NCBI RefSeq assembly: GCF_000298175.1
Contig: NZ_BAGZ01000024.1
Span: forward strand, 1-64,000
Direction: 5' to 3'
DNA: 64,000 nt
Source of the DNA: Austwickia chelonae NBRC 105200
GTDB lineage: Bacteria; Actinomycetota; Actinomycetes; Actinomycetales; Dermatophilaceae
The notes beneath the pieces are model-generated. The model was not told the origin of the DNA. It made no database searches and saw nothing but the letters and a program-made list of their open reading frames with translations. Shown piece after piece: positions 37,441 to 45,459 of the stretch. Position 1 is the stretch's first letter, and every line of letters begins with the position of its first letter. Made by a program: the position numbers and the translations under genes.

Positions 37441-37735
37441 GAGCCAGTTCGTCCACGCAGGAAAGGGATTCGCAAACGGGGGTGGGTTCGTCGAAGGCCG
37501 ACGAGGCTGCCCTCGGTCAGCGCTCGGTCGGCGCTCGGTGACAAGGGCGGCGAGAACGGCCGGTGAGCGCACCTTCCCAGAAGAACCGCGCAGCTAAGGT
37601 TACCCTTACCACCTGTCCGGGGAGAGGTGCCCCGGACGCCTCAGCTGGCGTGGCACCTCACGATCTCGACCGACATGCGATGAGGACCTCCACGAGGCCT
37701 CTTCCACCACACTGCGATGACTTCGAGGGAACGTT
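37441..37735. promoter_or_regulatory. Promoter region of riboswitch transcript and of the methyltransferase gene
   Basis: 295 bases hold the start of the riboswitch transcript (minus) and the promoter of the plus-strand methyltransferase. The only recognisable element is the iron-box-like site at 37595-37612, listed separately. Confidence 0.4.
37595..37612 (+). promoter_or_regulatory. Possible IdeR/DtxR iron box
   Basis: TAAGGTTACCCTTACCAC matches 13 of 18 positions of the IdeR/DtxR consensus TTAGGTTAGGCTAACCTA and is itself nearly palindromic. It lies about 125 bases before the methyltransferase start. Confidence 0.5.
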
Positions 37736-38575
37736 ATGGCCATTGACAAAAACACAGAGCCGCGCCCGTTGTTCGGCAACGCCGTCGGTTCCACTCTCGT
37801 CACCGCGTTGTACGCGCGCGCCTTCGGCGCGCAGATGTTCGACGTGCCGGAGTGGGAAGATCCTCAGGCGTTGCAGGCATGGCAGGCTCTGGCGCCGTTG
37901 GCCGCGGAGCAGGGCATCGACCTGGAGAGCCTGGTCCTGAAAGAGGACGTCAACGTCGTGGGCACCATCCGTCGCTCCCAGGCACTGGACAGCCGGGTAT
38001 GCGAGTTCGTCGCGGCGCATCCAGGAGCGCAGATCGTCACGCTCGGAGTGGGGTTGTGCAATCGTGCTTCTCGGCTCGCCGACCTGGACGCGGAATGGGT
38101 GGGGGTCGACTTCCCTGCGGTGGTCGACCTGCGTCGTCGGTTGCTTCCCGAGGATGCGACCCGGCTCGTGGCGGGGTCGGCCACAGATCGGCCATGGTTG
38201 TCCGAGATCGACCCCACCCGGCCGGCGGTCTTCGTCGCCGAGGGATTCCTCATGTATCTCGATCGGGCGCGGGTCACCCAGCTCCTGGTCCGGATCAGCG
38301 ACCGGATGTGTGCCCCTGTGCGAGTCGTCGCCGACATGCATCACAGTCTTTTCGTCCTGCCCACCTCGCCGATCACGGGTAGGACGGGTGCCGATTACCA
38401 CTTCGGGGTGAGCAGCCCGCAGGCGTTCGCCGAACTGTCCCCTGGGTGGAGTCTCGTGGGTGCCGACGACACGATGGCACCGATCAAACCTTCGTCCGCG
38501 CGGATCTCCCGGGTGTTCGCCCTGGCCACCAAGGGGATGGCTTTCGGCGTCGTCACGATCGAGAACGACAGGTAG
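37736..38575 (+). CDS. Class I SAM methyltransferase, leucine carboxyl methyltransferase (Ppm1) family
   Basis: 279 residues from ATG 37736, after GAGGGAA. The SAM fold shows a modified motif I (IVTLGVGLCNRASRL), EWVGVDFPAVVDLRRRLLP, and FVAEGFLMYLDRARVTQLL. This is the pattern of Ppm1/LCM-like O-methyltransferases found in many actinobacteria, often with polyketide or small-metabolite substrates. The substrate here is unknown. A putative iron box in the promoter hints at iron-dependent control. The gene lies between the intact cobalamin riboswitch and a fragment of a second copy. Confidence 0.85.
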   Translation: MAIDKNTEPRPLFGNAVGSTLVTALYARAFGAQMFDVPEWEDPQALQAWQALAPLAAEQGIDLESLVLKEDVNVVGTIRRSQALDSRVCEFVAAHPGAQIVTLGVGLCNRASRLADLDAEWVGVDFPAVVDLRRRLLPEDATRLVAGSATDRPWLSEIDPTRPAVFVAEGFLMYLDRARVTQLLVRISDRMCAPVRVVADMHHSLFVLPTSPITGRTGADYHFGVSSPQAFAELSPGWSLVGADDTMAPIKPSSARISRVFALATKGMAFGVVTIENDR

Positions 38576-38601
38576 TCGCGCCGCCCCCGCCGATGTCGTC
38601 G

Positions 38602-38654
38602 GTGGCGAGGACCGTGTCGAGCTTGCACCGACTTCCCGTTTCTGCGCCGAAGCC
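38602..38654 (-). other. Fragment of a second cobalamin riboswitch (5' half only)
   Basis: These 53 bases are almost identical (about 48 matches, one base longer) to 37369-37420 of the riboswitch above, on the same strand. They contain the GGGAAGTCGGTGCAAGCTCGAC part, but the following CACTGTGA element and B12 box are missing, because the DNA beyond runs into the end of the methyltransferase gene. It is a truncated copy and probably non-functional. Confidence 0.8.
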
Positions 38655-38712
38655 ACCGAGCTGAGGGCGTCCCGTGGTGCAGATCGCTTGCGGGTGAAGG
38701 TTTTTCTGATGA

Positions 38713-38752
38713 ACGTGCCCGCCTCGCCGGGGTATGGGCGAGGCGGGCACGT
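38713..38752 (-). terminator. Strong terminator after the second protease
   Basis: A 16-bp perfect stem (38713-38728 with 38737-38752), loop of eight bases, lying about 60 bases past the stop of the minus-strand protease. A run of five Ts on the plus strand next to it is A on the transcript, so the U tract is absent. Confidence 0.8.
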
Positions 38753-38814
38753 GCCTTGTGGGCCGTCGGGGACGGGGTCAGCCGTCCTGCTTCGGCCGCG
38801 GGTGCGGGCGGCTC

Positions 38815-39657
38815 TTAGAAGCCGAGGCCTTCCCGGACCAGTTCCGATGCGGTGGAGGTGTAGAAGCCGGGGTTGTCCTTCTGTGCGCAGCCTCTACCCC
38901 AGGACACGATGCCGATCTGGTAGAGGCGTCCGTCGACCTTGCGCATGATGGGGCCGCCGCTGTCGCCACGGCAGGAGTCCTTGCCTTCGACGCCGGCGCA
39001 GAAGTCGGTCTCCGAGTTGTAGTCGGTGCCGCCGGCCCGGGCGCAGAAGGCCGGGCTCTGGATCGGGACGTTGACTTTGAGGAGACGGTCGGGGTACTTC
39101 GGCGGCCAGGACGGGCGGGTGGTGCCCCAGCCGACGACGGTGGCTATCGAGCCGGGCTTGTACAGGGCGGTCGATCCTGGCTCGGGCAGGGTGGCCGGGG
39201 TGATGTCGTTCACCGGCTTGTCCAGGTGGATGAGGGCGGCGTCGAAGCCGGACTGCTGGCCGTACGACGGGTGCAGTCTGATGTCGGGTGCGTCGTCGGT
39301 GAAGCGGACTTTCCGTTCGACGCCCTGGGTCTTGTCGGACAGGACGGTGCGTCCGATGACCAGCGTCATCTTCTTGGCGCTCTCGGCGGTTTCGTCGTTC
39401 ACGCAGTGGGCTGCGGTGAGCACGGTGGTGGAGTCGATGAGTGAGCCACCACAGAAGGGCTTTCCGCTGGTCTGGAGGGAGACGATGAAGGGGAATTCGC
39501 CGTCTTTCGCGGGGGTTCCGCCGATGATGAGCGTCGAGCTGTCGGCTTCACCGCTCGGTGGGGCGGCGAAGGCCGTGCTTGAGGCGAGTGTGCCCCCGAT
39601 CATAGTTACAGCTGCGGCCATGCCCAGGAAGCGGCCGATAGGCCTGGAAGTAGACAT
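38815..39657 (-). CDS. Secreted trypsin-like serine protease (paralogue 2)
   Basis: 280 residues from ATG 39657 with GGAG upstream. The signal peptide ends AFA-A (residue 31) and a short propeptide leads to IIGG (44-47). Triad: H84, D139, S233. The active site is the canonical DSCRGDSGGP, with D227 at the S1 pocket position (trypsin Asp189), predicting cleavage after Arg or Lys. Six Cys residues could form the usual disulfides. It closely resembles the protease at 34466-35302 and the remnant at 40118-40512. The likely role is extracellular protein breakdown, perhaps of host tissue (inference). Confidence 0.93.
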   Translation of the reverse strand: MSTSRPIGRFLGMAAAVTMIGGTLASSTAFAAPPSGEADSSTLIIGGTPAKDGEFPFIVSLQTSGKPFCGGSLIDSTTVLTAAHCVNDETAESAKKMTLVIGRTVLSDKTQGVERKVRFTDDAPDIRLHPSYGQQSGFDAALIHLDKPVNDITPATLPEPGSTALYKPGSIATVVGWGTTRPSWPPKYPDRLLKVNVPIQSPAFCARAGGTDYNSETDFCAGVEGKDSCRGDSGGPIMRKVDGRLYQIGIVSWGRGCAQKDNPGFYTSTASELVREGLGF

Positions 39658-40117
39658 GTGCTGGAACTCCGATCTACTGAATGACTACGGACGCGAAGAT
39701 CATGATCATTAATGATTCTGATTGTCACGATCTGCAGCCGATTCCTTGACGTTCTTTACCCATATCGGGCGAGTCTTTGAGTTCGGCGGTATATTGCATG
39801 ACTCGCTGAAAATATACAGGGTTGATCGGATGCCCGTTTCGCGGAAGCTTCGGGTGGTCAGATGGTTCATCTCGAGGGTATAAGGGTTTTACGGGGCCCC
39901 GACCAGGCCTTTTGCGGGTGATATGCGCTGCTGATCAAACGTATGGATACATATTCTCCACTATTCCTGATATGTATCTATTCGATCTCGGGCCTCTGTC
40001 TCTGTGTCGATTTCATTCAGGAATGAATGGGTATTCATCTGATGTATTCAACGCCCGTCCTTCGGGGTGAAACTCAGAAATGTGGATGGCCTGGCCGGGG
40101 TCATACCGGGTTCTGGG
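39658..40117. other. AT-rich gap between protease and protease remnant
   Basis: 460 bases, distinctly AT-richer than the rest of the window up to here, with stretches such as ATGATCATTAATGATT near 39700-39716 and ATATACAGGGTTGATC near 39810. It carries the promoter of the protease. An 82-codon plus-strand frame (39822-40070) has no ribosome site or recognisable product and is not called. Confidence 0.4.
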
Positions 40118-40512
40118 TCAGCGGCCCAGGCCTTTCCAGATGGCTTCCGATGTGGTGGAGGTGTAGAACCCGGGGTATTGCTTCATCCCGCAGCGCAGAC
40201 CCCAGGAGACGACGCCGACCTGGTAGATACGGCCGTTGTGCTTGCGGATGAGGGGCCCGCCGCTGTCGTGCTTGCCGGAACCGCGCCCGGCCGCTCCGGC
40301 GCACAGGTCGGTGCCCGGGTTGTACTTGTTGTCACTGACCTTGGTGCAGACGGCATGCGACTGGACGACGATGTCCGTCTGGCGGAGGCGGTCGGGGAGA
40401 ACGAGTGGCTCCTTCTCCCGGGTGGTGCCCCACCCCAGGAGGGCGACGGTGCTTCCCGGTGACCCGGTTCGACAAAGGCACTGCCTTTCTCGCCTTGCGG
40501 CGGCAGCTTGTC
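40118..40512 (-). pseudogene. Remnant of a third trypsin-like protease
   Basis: The C-terminal third of an S1 protease is readable: TVALLGWGTTREKEP, PGTDLCAGAAGRGSGKHDSGGP, YQVGVVSWGLRCG and the tail PGFYTSTTSEAIWKGLG, matching paralogue 2 closely. The start of the homology is near 40512 (LPPQGEKGSAFVEPG), a frameshift sits near 40461, and everything earlier (signal peptide, His and Asp of the triad) is missing. The active-site segment has also lost the Cys before the catalytic Ser. It is a dead gene; the toxin terminator lies just beyond its broken end. Confidence 0.85.
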
Positions 40513-40551
40513 CTGGTGACGGGTGTTGTTCTGCGTCTTGGACGAAGTACG

Positions 40552-40589
40552 CCTGTGGTGGGTCGACCGGACCATCGACCCACCACAGG
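40552..40589 (-). terminator. Terminator of the toxin gene
   Basis: A 15-bp perfect stem (40552-40566 with 40575-40589) with an 8-base loop lies 38 bases past the toxin stop codon. Confidence 0.8.
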
Positions 40590-40626
40590 AAGAGAATGCA
40601 GTGTCTCCGAGGAGACTCAACTCATG

Positions 40627-42331
40627 TCAAAGTGTGTTCGAAGAATCGACCTTGTAGACCAGAGATACCTTGTTGGCGGTGATGACCTTGTTCTCGACGA
40701 TCCTCTGGCCCAGGATGTCGACGGTGGGGTTCTTGATGGTCCCGTTTTCGTGTTCATTGGTCACATAAGACAGGTGAAGAGTTGCGGGGCTGCTCGAGCT
40801 CAAGAAAATCGGGCGGCTGGGACGGCAAAAGGCCAAGTTCCCTTCAGTCTCGAAGCAGGCCATAGGGGTCTTAATGCCGTTTTGCACAACAAAGGACCTG
40901 GGTCCATTTATTTTCAAAAATTTACTGTCAACGGCAACGGCGGCGCGTACAAAGGGGATCTCTTTGCCCTCCTCGGCGCTCAACACAATTCGCTGGAACT
41001 TCATCCCATAAGGGGAACCAATATGAAGTTTGGCATCTTCTTCCGTCTTCCAGCCAGCGCGTAACCCAAGTGAGACTGCGGGGCGGACGGAATCTGTGGC
41101 CTCAGTGGGAGGATTGGCGGCAGCGCTGCTGAGGTGGGTGGCCAGGTCGACAATGGTCTCCACCAGCTGGTAGACCAAGAGACCGAAGTCAACAGCTTCG
41201 CCGACCACCGGAATTGCCTGTGCTGCGAGCAGTCCTGCGAGCGAGATCGACTGTACGACAATCTCTTCGGTGTTTTCGTGCTTGATGCCGTCTGCGATTC
41301 CCAAGGCTTGGCCGAGGCCAGGAACCACGCTCAACGTCGCGGCAGTCTTGGTCAATGCGTCTGCTTTGGGGTCGGTGAAAGCCTGTGCGACTGCGACCCC
41401 CCCATGCTGCGGTCGAGGCTGCTGCACCAACTTTTCCAGAAGCTCGGGCACCTTTCAACGCTGAGAATGACTCATGTTCAAGGAGTGCATTGTGAAGCGC
41501 TGTTGTCTTTTCGACGCTAGGGGCCTCGCCGCGCTGGTGGTGGGTAGAAAGCTTGTCCATAAATTCTTTATCAGCATGCACCTTTTTGGTGAGGGCGTCT
41601 GCTTTTTCCCGAACATTCTTCCAGTTGATTTTTGAGAGGCATATCTTCCCCGGGCTTCGTTTGGCACGCACCGCTGAGGTGCTTGGGCAATTCGCCATAT
41701 TCATGTAGCTGTTCATGGCATCTTGGCCGCGCTTACCAAGGTTATCAAACCTGACCTCCGTCTCTACTGAGAGTTGCTCAGCATCCTTCCAGTTGTGGAT
41801 GAACTCGGAGTCCTCGGTGCCATCGGCAAAGGGCATTTTTAATACCACTCTATTTGCGCCATCCCCGTATTTTTCAAGGAATGATTTATCATTGAGCTGA
41901 TCGATGAGGGGCTTTGCTGAATCGAGCCCTAATTTCCCTTTCAGTTCCGCTGCTGAGAGTGATTTAACGGCAAGAATCCTGGTTTTTCCTGGATAGGTGA
42001 CCCTCACAACTCCGCCAGCTTTACCGCTAAGGACGCTTTCGTCACTGACTGTATATCCTGCCGCTGCATGCTTATTATCGGTGGTGTAGAAGCCTTTCCA
42101 ATCCGGATCATTATTTCCCTGGGATCCTTTTTCGGGCTTTTTGATTCCGGTTAGAACCGCATTGAAAGATTCAGGCTTTGCTCCGTGATAAGACGTGAAA
42201 CTGTCGACAGTCGTCGACTGGTCTTTCAGTACGACGTCATTCGCATATGCGGCGGGGAGCGCGACCAGGTGCGCGACGGCCATCAGACTGAGGGCGGTCA
42301 GGCCGGCAGCCGGCTTGAGGGCTTTTTTCAT
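40627..42331 (-). pseudogene. Diphtheria-toxin homologue, frame split at a G7 tract
   Basis: The sequence matches diphtheria toxin (DT) domain by domain. Start ATG 42331, signal peptide to AYA (residue 30). Catalytic domain: H49, W78, Y82, Y93 and E176 correspond to DT H21, W50, Y54, Y65 and E148 (constant offset of 28), so NAD-dependent ADP-ribosylation of diphthamide on host EF-2 is predicted. C215 and C231 flank a furin-type RAKR-S loop. After TAAW310 the frame breaks at seven Gs (41397-41403 on plus); the first frame stops at 41189 (380 aa). The rest continues in the next frame: QHGGVAVAQ, the membrane hairpin AIPVVGEAVDFG (DT E349, D352) and the receptor domain with a Cys pair. Read with six Gs, it is 567 aa versus 560 in DT. 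I cannot tell a real mutation or phase switch from a sequencing error. Confidence 0.95.
41397..41403 (-). repeat. G7 homopolymer inside the toxin gene
   Basis: Seven Cs on the plus strand (Gs in the coding sense) sit exactly where the two toxin frames meet. Six would give AAWGVAVAQ, which aligns without gap to DT AAWAVNVAQ in the first translocation-domain helix. Confidence 0.9.
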
Positions 42332-43624
42332 CGTCTGTTCTTTCTGTGTCAGGTGGAATGCGCCGCGAAATGGGCGCGATGAAATGGACCTACGGCGTCG
42401 CCGGGGTGCTGTCGGCGTGAAGGGCACGCGTAGGTGGGGGAGCTGGTGCGGTAAATCGCCCGTGGTCGATGTGTGCGACCGTTCTTGGCGGGCGGGGGAT
42501 GCCTCAAGAAAAGGGCATCAAAAAATGGCGGGTCCTCCGGTGCTGAGAGGGCAGTGTGTCCATGCCCAGGAGATTTCTCCAGGGCAGGCGTCAGCGCGTC
42601 ATGGCGACCCGCCATGGCTGGTGACGGTCTCGCGTAAGGCTCCCCTTCCTGTATATATGCATCATATATTCCGCAGCATGGAGGATAGCACCCCGAATGA
42701 GGGAAAAGACAACAGGGCAAAAGCCGCTAAAGTGGGCGAATCGATGCTTGATTTCTCAACTGTCGCGCCATATGGGACTCATCGGCCGAAGTGAATAATC
42801 CAGGCATCATCGGCAAATAAGGAATTCTTGATGAAAAGAATCTCGCCGACATTACGGAGAGGAGTCCGTCTGCCCGGTGGGAGCGATCGGCATCTGGATG
42901 GCGCCAGCGGGGGAAAGGCGGGTTCTGGCGCTCCCGCCTGGTCACTCCGCCCGCCCTGAGATATCGGAAAAGAAAAGGCGCGACTTTTCGGAGGGCGCGC
43001 TGAAAAGTGCCCCATTTTCGGTACAGAAAAAGGCGACAGGAAATCTGCCGCAGCATGAGATCCAGGAAGGACGGCCGTCCCGTCCCATCGCGGGCGGTGG
43101 AGAGAACCCGCCACCGCGGCGGCGAGGGCGGCGATCTTCAAGCATCCGCCGGAAGTAGTGGAATTCGGGCCCTGACCCGTCGAAGAGGGAGATGTGGCGG
43201 GACGCGACAGCGACAGAACAGCATTCGGAGACCGGCACGGTGGGTCACGCGGTGGCTCCCCGTTCCGTGACCGTGGGCGGCCGATCCGGAGCTCTCGGCG
43301 CGCGGGGATCGCCGTGGGTGACCTATCTCCTCAATCTGGCGATTTGCCCTCGCCGAGCAGATTTTGCAGGATTAAAGAGGAGTACTCGCGTCATCGTCCG
43401 TCCAAGGGAAGCCCCACGGACCTGCCGCGCCGCTCCGGTGGTCCTTTCCTGCTCTCCCTGTTCCCTGCACAACTGGCGTCACCGGTCGACAGACCGGATC
43501 CCCCGGGCGCTTTCACCCCTGGAATCCCGGCCGCGGCCGGGCACAGCCACGACGAAGTGTGTCGGGCCCCCGCCCTACGAGATCGGCCACATCCCCATCA
43601 ACGTTGATTCAAGCGAGGTCTGAC
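42332..43624. other. 1.3-kb gap upstream of the toxin and of narK
   Basis: No open frame here has recognisable homology or actinobacterial codon bias on either strand. The toxin-proximal part (to about 42800) is AT-richer, e.g. ATATATGCATCATATATTCC near 42653. Elements seen: GATGCC-N10-GGCATC (42498-42519) ahead of the toxin, a GAAAAG-N6-CTTTTC dyad near 42970-43000, an inverted repeat GGTCACG-N16-CGTGACC (43243-43272), and a perfect palindrome ATCAACGTTGAT (43597-43608) just before narK. I see no IdeR/DtxR box before the toxin, unlike the iron-controlled diphtheria toxin gene. Confidence 0.45.
43597..43608 (+). promoter_or_regulatory. Perfect palindrome ahead of narK
   Basis: ATCAACGTTGAT, 12 bp, ends 16 bases before the narK ATG, close to the ribosome site, so a bound protein would block transcription or translation. 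Its half-sites are those of FNR-type boxes (TTGAT, ATCAA) in reversed order, so it is not an FNR box. Confidence 0.4.
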
Positions 43625-45016
43625 ATGAGCAATGCCCCCTCAGCCACTCCGAAGAGTGGCGAATGGCTCGACAGCTGGGATCCCGAGGACGAGGCCTCCT
43701 GGGACAAAGGACTGGCCTGGAAAACCCTGTGGGTGACGACCTTCTGCCTGACCCTGTGTTTCGTTGCCTGGTTCCTTCCCAGCGCCATCGTGCCCAAGCT
43801 GAACGCCCTGGGATACTCCTTCTCCAAGGAACAGCTGTACTGGATGGCCGCCATGCCAGGCCTCGCCGGTGGTCTGCTCCGCATCATCTGGATGGTCCTG
43901 CCCCCGATGATCGGCACCCGCAAGATGGTCGCCGCCACCACGCTCATGCTCGTCTTCCCCACCGTCGGCTGGGGAGTCCGCGTGATGAGCCCCACCGCCC
44001 CCTACTGGGAGCTCATGATCCTGGCCTTCCTGGCCGGCATCGGCGGCGGCGCCTTCTCCGGGTTCATGCCCTCCACGTCGTACTTCTTCCCCAAGCGTCT
44101 CTCCGGTACCGCACTGGGTCTCCAGGCCGGCATCGGCAACCTGGGCGTCTCCCTGGTCCAACTCTTCGTCCCGATCCTGATCGGACTGGGCTGGCTCGGC
44201 GTCATCGGCGGATCCCAGCAGATGAAGCAGGTCGGTAAACCCTCGGTGACCGTCTGGTACCAGAACGGAGCCTTCTTCTGGATCCCGCTGATGGTGTGCG
44301 GCGCGATCCTGGCCTGGATGATGCTGAAGTCGGTGCCGATCAAAGCCAACATCAAGCAGCAGTTCGACATCTTCAACAACGTCGACACCTGGTGGATGAC
44401 CCTGCTGTACATCATGACCTTCGGTACCTTCTCGGGTCTGTCCGCCCAGTTCGGTCTGCTCACCGGAAACCTGTACGGCGCCGCGAACCCCGCGATCGTC
44501 TCCAAGGCCGGTGAACTCCTCGTCGCCGGCTACACCGTTCCCGACCCGGTCAAATTCGTCTTCTGGGGTCCGCTGGTCGGCGCCGTGGCACGTTTCGCGT
44601 TCTCCCCGCTGACCGACCGGATGGGCGGCGCCATCTGGACCTTTGTCTCCGGGATTGGGCTGGTCGCCTCCATCGCCTTCACGATGACCGCACTCACCCC
44701 CGACACCTCGTCGGCCGCCGCCCTGCAAGGCGGATTCACCCGGTTCTTCTGGGGAATGATGGCGATCTTCCTGTTCGCCGGCATCGGTAACGCCAGTACG
44801 TTCAAGCAGATGCCGATGATCTTCGAGAAGCGCCAGGCCGGTGGCGTCATCGGTTGGACCAGCGCCATCGCAGCCTTCGGGCCCTTCCTCTTCGGCATCG
44901 GCCTGACCATGATGTCGGCCGTGGCCTTCTACGCCATCGGAGTGGTCTTCGCCGTCCTGTGCACGGCCATCACCTGGATGCGCTACGCCCGGCCGGGGGC
45001 ACCGAAAGCCAGCTGA
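43625..45016 (+). CDS. narK: Nitrate/nitrite transporter NarK
   Basis: 463 residues from ATG 43625 with GAGG upstream. Twelve membrane segments with the nitrate signature regions FLAGIGGGAFSGFMPSTSYFFPKRLSGTALGLQAGIGNLG and FGTFSGLSAQFGLLTGNLYG, and Arg residues in helices 2 and 8 (LLRIIW, VARFAFSPLTDR) that bind nitrate in NarK. It is an NNP-family MFS protein moving nitrate in or exchanging it for nitrite. No nitrate reductase genes are adjacent, so those must lie elsewhere. Single gene closed by a terminator. Confidence 0.92.
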   Translation: MSNAPSATPKSGEWLDSWDPEDEASWDKGLAWKTLWVTTFCLTLCFVAWFLPSAIVPKLNALGYSFSKEQLYWMAAMPGLAGGLLRIIWMVLPPMIGTRKMVAATTLMLVFPTVGWGVRVMSPTAPYWELMILAFLAGIGGGAFSGFMPSTSYFFPKRLSGTALGLQAGIGNLGVSLVQLFVPILIGLGWLGVIGGSQQMKQVGKPSVTVWYQNGAFFWIPLMVCGAILAWMMLKSVPIKANIKQQFDIFNNVDTWWMTLLYIMTFGTFSGLSAQFGLLTGNLYGAANPAIVSKAGELLVAGYTVPDPVKFVFWGPLVGAVARFAFSPLTDRMGGAIWTFVSGIGLVASIAFTMTALTPDTSSAAALQGGFTRFFWGMMAIFLFAGIGNASTFKQMPMIFEKRQAGGVIGWTSAIAAFGPFLFGIGLTMMSAVAFYAIGVVFAVLCTAITWMRYARPGAPKAS

Positions 45017-45030
45017 GCAGAGACACGGAA

Positions 45031-45061
45031 TGTTCCCGGAGCCCGACAGGCTCCGGGAACA
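45031..45061 (+). terminator. Terminator after narK
   Basis: A 13-bp perfect stem (45031-45043 with 45049-45061) with a 5-base loop, starting 14 bases past the stop. Confidence 0.85.
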
Positions 45062-45126
45062 CCGTGATGCGTGGACGGAACCGGAAGGCGCACCCCCGAT
45101 CCCGAGAGACGCCTAGGGTGGGGGCC

Positions 45127-45417
45127 ATGTCGATCTACGCCGTGCACTACACCTACACCGATGACAGCGACACCATCGCCGAGAAGCGCCCCGCCCACCG
45201 CGCCTACCTCGCCGAACTCGTCGAAGCCGGACACCTGCTGGCCTCCGGGCCGTACGTCGGCGTCAGCGAGGCACTGCTGATCTTCACCGCCGATACGGCC
45301 GACGCCGTGGAAGGCTTCCTCGCCGGCGACCCCTTCCAGAAAGCCGGGCTCGTCGCCACACACACCGTCACCGAATGGAACCCCATCCTCGGCGTGCTCA
45401 AGGACTACACCGCCTGA
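45127..45417 (+). CDS. YciI-like protein
   Basis: 96 residues from ATG 45127, size and sequence typical of the YciI family: SIYAVHYTYTDD, RPAHRAYLAELVEAGHLLASGPYV, FTADTADAVEGFLAGDPFQKAGLVATHTVTEWNPILG. The His and Asp of the proposed catalytic pair are present (RPAHRAYL, GDPF). Relatives include chlorinated-muconolactone dehalogenases; the role here is unknown. Convergent with peptide deformylase. Confidence 0.85.
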   Translation: MSIYAVHYTYTDDSDTIAEKRPAHRAYLAELVEAGHLLASGPYVGVSEALLIFTADTADAVEGFLAGDPFQKAGLVATHTVTEWNPILGVLKDYTA

Positions 45418-45459
45418 ACGACCCCGCCCGCCCTGCTCGCCGGGGCCGTCCCCCGATCA

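Noticed and set aside
39822..40070. Small plus-strand ORF in the AT-rich gap
   Set aside because: No ribosome site, no codon bias, no recognisable sequence, and it lies in a promoter region.
40183..40620. Minus-strand ORF of 145 codons over the protease remnant
   Set aside because: Only a short middle part matches the protease; the rest is a frameshifted reading of the remnant and the toxin terminator.
42195..42794. Plus-strand ORF overlapping the toxin start
   Set aside because: It is antisense to the toxin signal peptide for part of its length and the rest has no homology or proper start.
43597..43608. FNR site before narK
   Set aside because: The half-sites are in reversed order (ATCAA then TTGAT) and without the 4-base spacer of FNR boxes.
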